A program made the translations under genes and the position numbers. A stretch of 64,000 bases of DNA from Terriglobus albidus (GTDB lineage: Bacteria > Acidobacteriota > Terriglobia > Terriglobales > Acidobacteriaceae), in NCBI RefSeq assembly GCF_008000815.1, contig NZ_CP042806.1, forward strand, positions 1,736,001-1,800,000, in the 5' to 3' direction. Shown in pieces: positions 53,334-62,928 of the stretch; position 1 is the first letter of the stretch, and each line of letters opens with the position of its first letter. Under the pieces are notes generated by a model. The model had not been told where the DNA came from and did not search any database. It saw only the letters and a program-made list of their open reading frames with translations.

Positions 53334-56300
53334 ATGTTCAGATTTCCGCGTACGTCTCTTCTGATCGCCTTCGCCTGCCTGCTTGTCCTTTTCAGCCGTG
53401 CAGACGGACAGGTTCTTGGTGAACTGAAAGGGCGTGTCGTGGATGCAAGCGGGGCCGCAGTGGCGGGGGCAAAGGTCACTCTCACACAGACCGCGACCGC
53501 GATTGCACGGGAGACCGTATCGGGATCATCGGGTGAGTTCTCGTTTACGCAACTCACCTCCGGGAGCTACAGCCTTGCTGTGGCGCAGACAGGATTCGCC
53601 CGCCTGGAGCGTAGTGGTGTGACGGTCACCACTGGACAGACCGTGACGCTGGATCTGCAACTGAAGGCTGGTGGAGCGGGCGAGTCGGTCACGGTGAATC
53701 AGGATGCTCCGCTCCTGCAGGCATCGACCAGCGATATCGCGACTACGATTCCAAGTCACGCGATTGTGGCGCTTCCGCTGAACTCACGGAATTTTATCCA
53801 GTTGACCCAGATGGCTCCGGGGGTGGAGCTGCCTCCGGGCACGGTGCTGCCGCGTATCAATGGTGGTCGCCCGCGTACGAATGAGTATCTGTACGACGGC
53901 ATCTCCGCGCTTCAGCCAGAGCCTGGACAGGTCGCTTTCTTCCCGATCCTCGACAGCATCGCCGAGTTTACGGTTGCGGCGAACAATGTTCCTGCTGAGT
54001 TCGGCCGTTTCAACGGCGGCGTGGTGAACGTTGCCACGCGCAGCGGCGCCAATGCCTTTCATGGCAGTGTCTTCGAGTTCTTTCGTCATGAGGCGCTGAA
54101 TGGGCGCAACTACTTCGCCTCCTCCACGGCCCGAAAGCCGCAGTATCGCCGCAATCTATTTGGCGCAACCCTGAGCGGACCGATCAAGCGCGACCGTCTT
54201 TTCTTCTTCACGGACTACCAGGGGATCAAGCAGCGCATCGGTGTCACCCGCATCTCTACTGTGCCGACAGCGGCAATGCGGCAGGGCATCTTTACGGGCG
54301 TTGCGAAGATCTACGATCCGTCATCGACGACCGTGGTGAACGGCCAGGTGCAGCGCAAGGAGTATACGAACGACGTCATCTCCTCGGCGTTCGATCCCGT
54401 GGCGCAGCGGTTGCTTAGCCGTATTCCCACACCGACCAGCAGCGGCTCGGCGAATAACTACACCCGTACGGCTCCGGATGATGATCATCAGAATCAGTTC
54501 GACATTCGCCTGGATGGGGCCTTCAGCGCGAAGGACAGCGGTTTTGCCCGTTACACCTACTACCACGAGGTTGAGCGGCCAGTGACGCCGCTTGCAGATG
54601 GCTCGGGCTCGATCTCAGGCTCGGTGCTTGGAACCGGCAATGTCTCCGGCCTCACGGATGTTCTGGGGCAGCAGGTGGTGCTGAATGAGACCCATCTCTT
54701 CTCACCGCGTGTGCTGAATAACTTCCGGCTGGGATATACGCGCCGCGGCAACTCGCAGATCGGCGTATCGCTCGCAAATTCGCCATCGGCCGATCTGGGG
54801 ATTCCGGGTATTCCGGTCAACGCGGCGTTCAACAATACGCTGCCGCTCTTCACCTTCACCGGACTCCAGCAGCTCGGCGCCAACGCCAGCACCTCGGCAC
54901 GGTATCAGACCTCCGTTAGCGAACTGATCGACATGGTGGTATGGACCCACGGCGGCCACTCCCTTAAGGCCGGTGGCGATTTGCGCCGGTATGAGCTGAA
55001 CGCCATCTCGCCGCCGAACCCGACGGGTTCCTTCGCCTTCACAACGACCGGCACAAATACCACCGGGACCAGCGGCGCCAGCGGAGGCAACGCCTTTGCC
55101 AGCTTCCTGCTGGGGCAGGTGGATACCTTCTCCATCGATCTGCAGACAAAGACGATTCGCCCGCGCGATTATATCCACGAGTTCTTCCTGCAGGACGACT
55201 GGCGTGTCACGCCTCGTCTGACGCTGAACCTGGGTGCGCGCTGGACCCTGCACATGCCATCCACCGAGGCGCACAATCAGGGAGCCGTCTTCAACCTGGC
55301 AACACAGCAGCTCGACTATCTGGGTGTGAATGGCTACTCCCGTAGCGCGCGCCAGTTGCACTGGGCCAATGTCGCACCGCGTGTCGGTCTGGCCTACGCG
55401 GTCGATTCGAAGACAGTGCTGCGCAGCGGCTTCGGCATCGTCTTTATCGACCAGAGCGGTATCACGACGCCATTCACGACGCCACAGTATCCCTTCATCC
55501 AGAACGTGCAACAACGCACGCAGGATGGCTACGTGGCTCCATTCAAGCTGAGCAGCGGGCCGGCTGTTTCGTCGATTCCGCTGACGCCGGATGCCGGCCT
55601 GGGACAGAGCGTCTACACCGCGAATCGCAACGCGGGATCGGGATACGTGGAGCAGTGGAACCTTGCTGTCCAGCGTGCCATTACGAAGAACATGTCGCTG
55701 GAGCTGGCCTACGTCGGATCGCACATCGTGCACGTCGGCATTCCGGACTCGAACCTGAACCAGCTCACGGCCGCTCAGCTTGCGCAGGGTACGGCGCTGA
55801 CTGCCCGTGTCACCAATCCCTACTACGGACAGTTGCCCGCGGGCTCAACGCTCAACACACCCACCATTGCAGCGGCACAGTTGCTGAAGCCGTATCCCCG
55901 CTTCCAGAATGTGGCGACGTATCGCAACAACTCCGGCACCAGCAACTACAACGCGTTGCAGGCAAGACTGGAGCAGCGGCTCGCCAGTGGCTTGTATCTG
56001 CTGGTGAGCTATGCACACTCCAAACTGATTGACGATGCATCGTCAGTATTTTCCTCGACGGTGTTGTCTTCGCCCAACAGCTCGTCACTGATTGCGGCAG
56101 ATACCTTCCGTCCTTATCTGGAGCGTGATTCGTCGAGCGGTGATATGCCGAATGTGCTGACAGCCAGCGTGGTCTATGACCTGCCGAAGTTCCGCGGGCA
56201 TGGAGCAGCTACGGCTCTGCTGGGCGGATGGACGGTGAATGTCATCGGCACGATGCAGAGCGGCATGCCGGTCACAGTGACCCAGGCGACGAATAACAAC

Positions 56301-56669
56301 TCGTTCGCTGGCATTGTGCTGCAGAGGCCGAACATGGTGGCCCCGCCTTCGCTGCCTGCCGGCCAGCGCACACCGCAGCGTTTCTTCAATACCGCGGCAT
56401 TCCAGACGGCCCCTCAGTTCACGTTTGGTAACGCCTCGCGTAACCCGGTACGCGGCCCGGCGTATCGCGATGCCGATCTGGCGCTGGTGAAACATGCCTC
56501 TGTCGGAGAGCGGACGGATGTCGAGTTCCGGGCGGAGCTGTTCAATGTGACGAATACCCCCGCGTTCTCGCAGCCGAACGGCTCGTTTGGCTCGTCGGCA
56601 TTCGGCAGCATTACCAGCACGACGACCGATCCTCGGGTTGCGCAGTTTGCGGTAAGGATTCGGCGGTAG
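53334..56669 (+). CDS. TonB-dependent receptor, Oar-like, with carboxypeptidase-regulatory domain (second copy)
   Basis: A 1111-residue outer-membrane protein. Signal peptide (LLIAFACLLVLFSRADG), N-terminal Ig-like domain (LGELKGRVVDASGAAVAGAKVTLTQT), plug (SHAIVALPLNSRNFIQLTQMAPGVELPPGTVLPRINGGRPRTNEYLYDG; FNGGVVNVATRSGANAFHGSVFEFFRHEALNGRNYF) and a long barrel ending in RVAQFAVRIRR. The layout matches the receptor at 39922, but the sequences diverge (different plug motifs), so they probably have different ligands. No Shine-Dalgarno precedes the ATG, and the palindrome at 53301-53326 lies directly upstream. It is therefore likely regulated on its own, perhaps by the ligand. Confidence 0.92.
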   Translation: MFRFPRTSLLIAFACLLVLFSRADGQVLGELKGRVVDASGAAVAGAKVTLTQTATAIARETVSGSSGEFSFTQLTSGSYSLAVAQTGFARLERSGVTVTTGQTVTLDLQLKAGGAGESVTVNQDAPLLQASTSDIATTIPSHAIVALPLNSRNFIQLTQMAPGVELPPGTVLPRINGGRPRTNEYLYDGISALQPEPGQVAFFPILDSIAEFTVAANNVPAEFGRFNGGVVNVATRSGANAFHGSVFEFFRHEALNGRNYFASSTARKPQYRRNLFGATLSGPIKRDRLFFFTDYQGIKQRIGVTRISTVPTAAMRQGIFTGVAKIYDPSSTTVVNGQVQRKEYTNDVISSAFDPVAQRLLSRIPTPTSSGSANNYTRTAPDDDHQNQFDIRLDGAFSAKDSGFARYTYYHEVERPVTPLADGSGSISGSVLGTGNVSGLTDVLGQQVVLNETHLFSPRVLNNFRLGYTRRGNSQIGVSLANSPSADLGIPGIPVNAAFNNTLPLFTFTGLQQLGANASTSARYQTSVSELIDMVVWTHGGHSLKAGGDLRRYELNAISPPNPTGSFAFTTTGTNTTGTSGASGGNAFASFLLGQVDTFSIDLQTKTIRPRDYIHEFFLQDDWRVTPRLTLNLGARWTLHMPSTEAHNQGAVFNLATQQLDYLGVNGYSRSARQLHWANVAPRVGLAYAVDSKTVLRSGFGIVFIDQSGITTPFTTPQYPFIQNVQQRTQDGYVAPFKLSSGPAVSSIPLTPDAGLGQSVYTANRNAGSGYVEQWNLAVQRAITKNMSLELAYVGSHIVHVGIPDSNLNQLTAAQLAQGTALTARVTNPYYGQLPAGSTLNTPTIAAAQLLKPYPRFQNVATYRNNSGTSNYNALQARLEQRLASGLYLLVSYAHSKLIDDASSVFSSTVLSSPNSSSLIAADTFRPYLERDSSSGDMPNVLTASVVYDLPKFRGHGAATALLGGWTVNVIGTMQSGMPVTVTQATNNNSFAGIVLQRPNMVAPPSLPAGQRTPQRFFNTAAFQTAPQFTFGNASRNPVRGPAYRDADLALVKHASVGERTDVEFRAELFNVTNTPAFSQPNGSFGSSAFGSITSTTTDPRVAQFAVRIRR

Positions 56670-56811
56670 CGGCGAGATTACCCGGCAGAGTTGCGGAGGC
56701 GCCTCCAATCTTCCGGGTGGCTCGGTAATGGCTATGTCATTGTGAATGAATAACTTATCGATACACCGCGGGTATGAGGTAGCGAGTGTCCTGCGGGCAG
56801 GCAAGATAGAA

Positions 56812-56841
56812 CAGCGCCGCGGGCAAAAGCACGCGGCGCTG
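56812..56841. terminator. Possible terminator between the TonB receptor gene and ald
   Basis: CAGCGCCGCG / CGCGGCGCTG with a 10-nt loop; no clear T run on either side. It lies 18 nt before the ald stop on the opposite strand. Confidence 0.5.
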
Positions 56842-56859
56842 TATGTTTATGAACCGAAC

Positions 56860-57975
56860 CTACTGAATCAATGAGGAGATAGGGGTGTACTCGCGGCCCT
56901 GGTCCTTTGCGACCGCGCCGTAGGTGCAGTGTCCCCGGTAGGTGTTCACGCCCTCGGCGATGCCCTTGTCCTGACGGATAGCGGCCTCTGCCCCGAGCTG
57001 CGCCAGACGCATGACGTATGGGAAGGTCGCGTTGGTCAGGGCTAGCGTGCTGGTATTGGGAACGGCGGCAGGCATATTGGTCACGCAGTAGTGCACCACG
57101 CCGTTGACTTCGTAGGAGGGATCGGAGTGCGTGGTCGGGTGCGCTGTTTCAATGCATCCGCCCTGATCGATCGCCACGTCGACGATGACCGCGCCCTTCT
57201 TCATGGTGGCGACCATCTCTTTGGTGACCAGCTTGGGTGCCGCTGCTCCTGGAATGAGTACCCCGCCGACCAGCAGATCGGCCTCTGCGGCGGCGCGGGC
57301 GATGTTGTAGCTGTTGGAGGCAACCGTGGCTACCCGGCCGCCGAAGATGTCATCCAGCTCGCGCAGGCGCTGCAGCGAGAGGTCCAGGATGGTGACCTTC
57401 GCTCCCATGCCGACGGCGATCTTGGCGGCGTTGGTGCCGACGATGCCACCGCCGATGATGGTGACGTTCCCCGGAGGAACCCCCGGGACGCCTCCCAGCA
57501 GAAGACCGCGGCCGCCATGCGCTTTGGTGAGGTACTCGGCGCCCACCTGAACGGAGAGCCGCCCGGCGACCTCAGACATGGGAGTGAGCAGCGGAAGGGT
57601 GTTGAAGCGGTCGCGTACGGTCTCGTAGGCGATGCCGGTGACGTGCTTATCCAGCAGCTTCTGGGTGAGGTCCTTGAGGGGAGCCAGGTGCAGGTAGGTG
57701 AACAGCGTCAGGCCTTCGCGGAAGTGGCCGTACTCCTTTTCGACGGGCTCCTTCACCTTGACGACCATATCGGCGAGTCTCCAGGTGTCATAGGCGGAGC
57801 CAACGATCTCGGCTCCGGCGTTCTGGTAGTCGTCGTCGGGAAAAGCAGAGAGCTCGCCGGCGTTGTGTTCCACAAGTACCTTGTGGCCGGCTTCGGTGAG
57901 GGCTCGTGCACCGGCTGGGGTAACGCCGACGCGCGTTTCGTGATCCTTCACTTCTTTGGGGACGCCAATAATCAT
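56860..57975 (-). CDS. ald: Alanine dehydrogenase
   Basis: A 371-residue NAD-dependent enzyme interconverting L-alanine and pyruvate plus ammonia. It has the normal length and complete motifs: [23 protein letters not shown] at the start, the substrate-site [51 protein letters not shown] for NAD, and [24 protein letters not shown] 57975 is preferred over 57984. It may supply pyruvate from amino acids, in line with the secreted peptidases, or scavenge ammonia. It stands alone, divergent from mreB. Confidence 0.97.
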   Translation of the reverse strand: MIIGVPKEVKDHETRVGVTPAGARALTEAGHKVLVEHNAGELSAFPDDDYQNAGAEIVGSAYDTWRLADMVVKVKEPVEKEYGHFREGLTLFTYLHLAPLKDLTQKLLDKHVTGIAYETVRDRFNTLPLLTPMSEVAGRLSVQVGAEYLTKAHGGRGLLLGGVPGVPPGNVTIIGGGIVGTNAAKIAVGMGAKVTILDLSLQRLRELDDIFGGRVATVASNSYNIARAAAEADLLVGGVLIPGAAAPKLVTKEMVATMKKGAVIVDVAIDQGGCIETAHPTTHSDPSYEVNGVVHYCVTNMPAAVPNTSTLALTNATFPYVMRLAQLGAEAAIRQDKGIAEGVNTYRGHCTYGAVAKDQGREYTPISSLIQ

Positions 57976-58041
57976 GGTGTACAACTCACTTTCCGCTTAA
58001 GGATATCAACCGGGCCACACCGTGCCGCTTTTGATGACACC

Positions 58042-58070
58042 TTGACAGTAGCTGTGCTTTCTTAAGCTTG
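58042..58070 (+). promoter_or_regulatory. Possible promoter of the mre operon
   Basis: A consensus TTGACA at 58042-58047; the best -10 candidates (TAAGCT at 58063, or TATGGT at 58078) are at poor distance. The leader to mreB would be about 110-120 nt. Confidence 0.35.
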
Positions 58071-58190
58071 TTCGCGGTATGGTGCAGATACGTTCGATCG
58101 GGCCGCGGTTTTCTTGTGATCCTCAGACCCAAAGCTGATTTTGTAGCCTTACAATGGAACTACTCTACGGATCAGGACTTCAGCTTCAAA

Positions 58191-59255
58191 ATGTCGTCAA
58201 ACGGTTTCCAGCAGCGCACATCGCGGGGGCGCACCCTCCGTTCTCTTTTCAGCCTATTTTCCAGCGATCTCGCAATCGATTTAGGCACCGCAAACACCCT
58301 GGTCTATGCCCATGGGAAGGGAATCGTTGTGAATGAACCCTCGATCGTCGCGATCAATAAGTCGACGGGTGAGGTGGAGGCTGTGGGAAAAGAGGCCAAG
58401 GAGATGCTTGGCCGTACTCCGGGCAACATTGTTGCCATCAAGCCGATGAAAGACGGTGTGATTGCCGACTTCAAGGTGACGGAGAAGATGCTGAACTACT
58501 TCATCCAGAAGGCGCATAACCGCAAGCGCATGGTGCATCCGCGCATCATCATCGGTGTGCCTTCTGAGATCACGCAGGTGGAAAAGCGTGCTGTTGAGGA
58601 CTCCGCCTATCGCGCCAAGGCGAGTGAGGTCTACCTGGTCGAGCAGGCGATGGTGGCCGCGATCGGTGCAGGGCTGCCGATCACGGAGCCGGGCGGCAAC
58701 ATGGTTGTGGACATCGGCGGTGGAACCACGGATATCGCGGTGATCTCGCTGGCCGGTATCGTCTACTCGCGCTCGGTCCGCATGGCCGGCAACCAGATGG
58801 ACGAGTCGGTGATGAACTACCTCAAGCGCAAGTACAACCTGCTTATTGGGGAACGCACCGCGGAACAGATCAAGATGGAGATCGGCTCGGCGTATCCGTT
58901 GGATAAGCCGCTGACGATGGAGATCAAGGGCCGCAACCTGATCGAAGGCGTTCCGAAGACGATTTCGATCGATGATTCAGAGATTCGTGAGGCGCTGGGC
59001 GAGTCGATCGCAACCATCATGAACGCCATCCGTGTGGCGCTGGAACGTACGCCGCCGGAGCTGTCCGCCGACATCAGCGATCGCGGTATTGTGCTGACGG
59101 GTGGCGGGGCATTGATCAAGAACCTGGACAAGCGGATTCGCGAGGAGACGGGGCTACCGGTCTCGATCGCCGACGACCCGCTGGCTTCCGTGGTTCTGGG
59201 CACGGGAAAGATGCTCTCGGACTTCAAGCTGCTTCGTAAGATTTCTATCGACTAG
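58191..59255 (+). CDS. mreB: Rod shape-determining protein MreB
   Basis: A 354-residue actin-like protein that organises elongation of the cell wall. It shows the actin-fold blocks DLAIDLGTANTLVYAHGKGIVVNEPSIVAI (phosphate 1), VVDIGGGTTDIAVISLAGIV (phosphate 2) and GIVLTGGGALIKNLDKRI (adenosine). ATG 58191 is chosen; the open frame extends back to 58068 but has no other supported start. The N-terminal stretch (SSNGFQQRTSRGRTLRSLFSLF) is about 20 residues longer than usual and includes the amphipathic helix that touches the membrane. First gene of mreB-mreC-mreD-mrdA-rodA. Confidence 0.97.
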   Translation: MSSNGFQQRTSRGRTLRSLFSLFSSDLAIDLGTANTLVYAHGKGIVVNEPSIVAINKSTGEVEAVGKEAKEMLGRTPGNIVAIKPMKDGVIADFKVTEKMLNYFIQKAHNRKRMVHPRIIIGVPSEITQVEKRAVEDSAYRAKASEVYLVEQAMVAAIGAGLPITEPGGNMVVDIGGGTTDIAVISLAGIVYSRSVRMAGNQMDESVMNYLKRKYNLLIGERTAEQIKMEIGSAYPLDKPLTMEIKGRNLIEGVPKTISIDDSEIREALGESIATIMNAIRVALERTPPELSADISDRGIVLTGGGALIKNLDKRIREETGLPVSIADDPLASVVLGTGKMLSDFKLLRKISID

Positions 59256-59297
59256 TCGCGGTCAAGAGGACGGCCCCTCGGGCTGGGATCTCACGTC

Positions 59298-60398
59298 ATG
59301 GATGGGTTCTTTGCCAGGTATAGAAATGCTCTCGTACTGATTGCCGTGCTGGTGGTGTTCACCATCGGTCTGGCAGTGCAGGTGCGGCGGCCCGACTATG
59401 GCTCGCGTGAGGATGGGAAGCACGTCCGTTTCTTCCGGTACTGGGCCGTGGCCCTGGTCTCTCCCTTCGAGCGCCTGTTCCGTGCGACCGGCCAGGGTAT
59501 TCGTGGGACCTGGCACAACTACATCGACTTGCGGGATGTCCGCCGGCAGAACGAGCAATTAAAGAACGATCTGAACCGCATGCGGCTGTACCAGGCCGCC
59601 ATGGCGGAGGATGCCCGACAGGGCCAGCGGCTGCAGGCATTACTCGATTTCAAACAGCAGTACATCGCGAAGACGGTTGCGGCGCAGGTAATTGGCACCA
59701 GCGGGAGCGAGCAGTCGCGCGTGCTGTATATCGACAAGGGCATCGCAGACGGCCTGAAGCCGGATATGGCGGTAATTACCCCGGATGGCATTGTGGGCAA
59801 ACTGCGTGACGTCTTTCAGCACTCGGCGCAGGTTCTGCTGATCAGCGATACAACCTCCGGCGCCGGTGTTGTGCTGGAGACAACGCGAATCCGCGGCGTG
59901 CTTCGCGGTACGACCGATGGACGGCTCCGTATTCTGGATGTGCTGCCTGACAGCCGCATCAAGCCGGGCGAACCTGTGCTGACCAGCGGCGGCGACCAGG
60001 TTTTTCCCCGTGGTTTGAAGGCCGGTGTGGTGGAAAACATTGGCCAGGATCGCAACTATGCACTGGTGACGGTGAAGCCCACGGCGAACCTCGCGCGGCT
60101 TGAAGAGGTCCTGGTCGTAGTGGAGAAGGGTGCGGTCGCTCCGGAGCAGGTGGCCTCCACGGAGGATGAACCAGAGACCGGAGCGCGCGGAGAGCATCTA
60201 CCCCAGTTGAAGCCCGAGACTCCCGACGAAGTGGCGAAGAATGCGAAGGAAGCTCCGCTGCCGCGACCTACGCCGGCTATTCGCCAGGACACGTACAGTC
60301 CCGGGGCCACGCCGTCGGCTGCGACGCTGACGCCGGGTGCGCGTCATGACAATGCTGCCCCTGCTCCGTCTACAGAAGCAGGCGGTGACCAGCACTGA
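59298..60398 (+). CDS. mreC: Rod shape-determining protein MreC
   Basis: A 366-residue bitopic membrane protein: one N-terminal span (LVLIAVLVVFTIGLAVQV), a coiled coil (VRRQNEQLKNDLNRMRLYQAAMAEDARQ, about 85-120) and the beta-barrel-like MreC core (KTVAAQVIGTSGSEQSRVLYIDKGIADGLKPDMAVITPDGIVGKLRDVF...DQVFPRGLKAGVV). The C-terminal 90 residues (Pro/Glu/Thr/Ala-rich) are unstructured and longer than in E. coli. Its stop overlaps the mreD start (TGATG at 60396-60400), so the two are coupled. Confidence 0.94.
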   Translation: MDGFFARYRNALVLIAVLVVFTIGLAVQVRRPDYGSREDGKHVRFFRYWAVALVSPFERLFRATGQGIRGTWHNYIDLRDVRRQNEQLKNDLNRMRLYQAAMAEDARQGQRLQALLDFKQQYIAKTVAAQVIGTSGSEQSRVLYIDKGIADGLKPDMAVITPDGIVGKLRDVFQHSAQVLLISDTTSGAGVVLETTRIRGVLRGTTDGRLRILDVLPDSRIKPGEPVLTSGGDQVFPRGLKAGVVENIGQDRNYALVTVKPTANLARLEEVLVVVEKGAVAPEQVASTEDEPETGARGEHLPQLKPETPDEVAKNAKEAPLPRPTPAIRQDTYSPGATPSAATLTPGARHDNAAPAPSTEAGGDQH

Positions 60399-60928
60399 TG
60401 GCCGCCTTGGGAAGGATGTACAGCTCCCGCCGGGAGATGGATGAGCATGTCTTCCATCCTGCGGTCAGTCTTCTGGTGCCGCTGGTTGCTGTGTTTGCCG
60501 GGGCGTATCTGCCGAAGCTGGCCCCCTGGTTGATGATTCTGGACCTGCCGTTGGTGGTGGTGATCTTTTTCGCGGTAGCGCGGCGCAGTCCGATCTCTGG
60601 CGTGATGACGGGGGCTCTGGTCGGCGTGTTGCAGGACCTGCTGCTGAACCAGCCGATCGGCATCAACGGCATGGTCAAGGCGGTAGTGGGATATGTGGCG
60701 GCGTCGATCAGCCTGCGCGTGGATGTGGATGCGCTGCCAACGCGCGTGGTGATGAACTTCAGCTTCTGCCTGTTGCAGAGCCTGATGTTGCTGGGGATCT
60801 ATCAGTGGCTGTTGCAGGACGCGAATGTGCATACGAGCTGGCTGCATGAGTTGTTGCGTGCGGGAGTAAATACGGTGGTGGCGATCCCCCTGTTTTTCCT
60901 CCTGGACTACGCGAAACAGAGCGCATAG
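60398..60928 (+). CDS. mreD: Rod shape-determining protein MreD
   Basis: A 176-residue polytopic membrane protein with five to six spans (SLLVPLVAVFAGAYLPKLAPWLMILDLPLVVVIFFAVARR; GALVGVLQDLLLNQPIGINGMVKAVVGYV; LLQSLMLLGIYQWLLQD; GVNTVVAIPLFFLLDYAK). The LQD(L)LLNQPIGINGM motif is typical of MreD. The gene is overlapped by mreC and lies 28 nt before the PBP2 gene. MreD links MreC to PBP2 and RodA. Confidence 0.9.
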   Translation: MAALGRMYSSRREMDEHVFHPAVSLLVPLVAVFAGAYLPKLAPWLMILDLPLVVVIFFAVARRSPISGVMTGALVGVLQDLLLNQPIGINGMVKAVVGYVAASISLRVDVDALPTRVVMNFSFCLLQSLMLLGIYQWLLQDANVHTSWLHELLRAGVNTVVAIPLFFLLDYAKQSA

Positions 60929-60956
60929 TAGGAAGAGAATCTGGAGAACGGAAGCG

Positions 60957-62861
60957 ATGATGGAGGAGGAGAAGCTAACAGCCCGCGAGGAGAAGGTCTC
61001 CCCGCTGAAGCTGAACTCGGTGCAGTATGTCGTCGCCCTGCTTCTGGTGGTGCTGCTCGCCGGGTTGTGGCGGCTGCAGGTCGTCAGCGCGGACAACTAC
61101 CGCGTGCTGGCCGAACAGAACCGCGTCCGCAAGGTTCCCATCATGGCGCCGCGGGGCAAGATCTTCGATCGCGAAGGCCGCCTGCTGGTGGACAACTATG
61201 CCTCCATCTCCTGCTACCTGCTGCGCGAGCCTGCCCGCGACTGGGACGCTGACCTTCCCATGATTGCCCAGGGCCTGCACATGACTGTCGACCAGATCCA
61301 GTATGTGTTGCGCCGCTATCAGTTTGCCCCGAAGTATCAGCCGATTCCGCTCAAGCAGGATCTTTCCCCGGACGAGGTTGCGTTTATTGAGGCGCACCGC
61401 AATGAGTTGCCGGAGCTGGAGACCCTGGACGAACAGCGCCGCCTCTATCCCAATGGAGGCTTCGCCGCGCACCTGATCGGGTATGTGGGTGAGATCAGCG
61501 AGAACGACCTTAACAAAGAGAAGTATGCCTTCTATCAGGCCGGCGACGTGGTTGGGAAGTCGGGCGTGGAAGCGACCTATGACGCTGTGCTGCGCGGTAC
61601 GGACGGATCCCGCGATGTGGTGGTCGATAGCCGGGGCCGCGAGGTCGGCCAGCTCGGCCAGCAGGATCCTGTCCCCGGTAAGGACCTCAGGCTGAGCATC
61701 GATCTGGATGTGCAGATGGCCGCAGAGAAGGCGCTGGAAGGTAAGACTGGAGCTATCGTCGCCATGGATCCCCATACGGGCGAGATCCTCGCCATGGTCT
61801 CCCGTCCCACCTATGACCCGAATCAGTTTGCAGTGCGGCTGACGAAGGAATATTGGAACAAGATTCTGAACGACCCCGACCACCCAATGATGAATAAGAC
61901 CATCCAGGCACAGCTCGCGCCGGGGTCCACCTTCAAGATCATCATGTCTTATGCCGGCCTGGAAGAGGGAGTCGCCCAGGATATGCACGTGAACTGTGCC
62001 GGGGGCGGGACCTTCTTCGGCCACTTCTTTGCCTGCGATAAGCACCACGGCGGTGTGGACATCTACCATGCCATTCCCTGGAGCTGCGATACCTTCTACT
62101 ACACGCTGGCGGAGCGGCTGCAGATCGATACGATTGCGAAGTATGCGACCGCAGTCGGCATCAGCCAGAAGACGGGCATCGATCTTCCAGATGAGGCTAC
62201 AGGCACCATGCCATCAACGGCATGGAAACTGAAGAACTTCCACGACAAGTGGTACGCCGGTGAAGTGATCTCGGTCGGCATCGGCCAGGGCGCTGTTCAG
62301 GCCTCGCCCATTCAGCTTGCGCGGGCGTTGAGCGGCCTTGCCTCCGGTGGAGCTCTGAAGCGGCCACATGTCATTCTGGACGGCCAGATTTCGCAGCAGT
62401 ATCAGCAGGCGATTCTGGATACCTATGCAGGCAGCGGTGAGAAGCAGGTCAGTCTCAAGACCGAGAACTGGCAGATCATCACCGACGCTATGGCCGAGAC
62501 CCTGAATTCCGGGACAGCCGCTGCGTCGCATCTGGAAGGTGTGGACTTTGCCGGGAAGACAGGCACCGCGCAGGTGATGAGCCACGCGGCTCTGGCCAGG
62601 AGTGGTGGCGGCCATAAGACAGTTCCCAATGCCTGGTTTGTAGGAATGACTCCGCGGCGGAACCCGGACATTGTGGTTGCCGTTCTGTGGGAGAACGGCG
62701 ATTGGGGAGCCAACGCCGCCAAGCTGGGCGCGCAGGTAGTGAACACCTTCGTGGAAAAACAGCGGAAGAAGGCCGGGAACCTGATGAAGGTTGCCGAAGC
62801 TCCGAAACCGGCCACACCGCTGGAGAATGCCGCAAAGAAAGAAGAGCCTGTTACGAACTAG
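60957..62861 (+). CDS. mrdA: Penicillin-binding protein 2 (elongation-specific transpeptidase)
   Basis: A 634-residue class B PBP. One membrane span (SVQYVVALLLVVLLAGLWRLQVV) anchors it; the dimerisation domain follows (PIMAPRGKIFDREGRLLVDNYASI). The transpeptidase has the SxxK motif STFK (APGSTFKIIM), SxN as SCD (WSCDTFYYTLAERLQID), and KTGTAQ. It cross-links peptidoglycan of the side wall together with RodA. ATG 60957 and the next ATG (60960) are both possible. The C-terminal tail is rich in Pro/Glu/Lys. The rodA gene begins 67 nt later. Confidence 0.96.
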   Translation: MMEEEKLTAREEKVSPLKLNSVQYVVALLLVVLLAGLWRLQVVSADNYRVLAEQNRVRKVPIMAPRGKIFDREGRLLVDNYASISCYLLREPARDWDADLPMIAQGLHMTVDQIQYVLRRYQFAPKYQPIPLKQDLSPDEVAFIEAHRNELPELETLDEQRRLYPNGGFAAHLIGYVGEISENDLNKEKYAFYQAGDVVGKSGVEATYDAVLRGTDGSRDVVVDSRGREVGQLGQQDPVPGKDLRLSIDLDVQMAAEKALEGKTGAIVAMDPHTGEILAMVSRPTYDPNQFAVRLTKEYWNKILNDPDHPMMNKTIQAQLAPGSTFKIIMSYAGLEEGVAQDMHVNCAGGGTFFGHFFACDKHHGGVDIYHAIPWSCDTFYYTLAERLQIDTIAKYATAVGISQKTGIDLPDEATGTMPSTAWKLKNFHDKWYAGEVISVGIGQGAVQASPIQLARALSGLASGGALKRPHVILDGQISQQYQQAILDTYAGSGEKQVSLKTENWQIITDAMAETLNSGTAAASHLEGVDFAGKTGTAQVMSHAALARSGGGHKTVPNAWFVGMTPRRNPDIVVAVLWENGDWGANAAKLGAQVVNTFVEKQRKKAGNLMKVAEAPKPATPLENAAKKEEPVTN

Positions 62862-62928
62862 TGCGGAGGCCGTTCATTGCCTTCATGCTGCCACTGCTGG
62901 ATACCGTTACACTGAAACTGCCTGATTC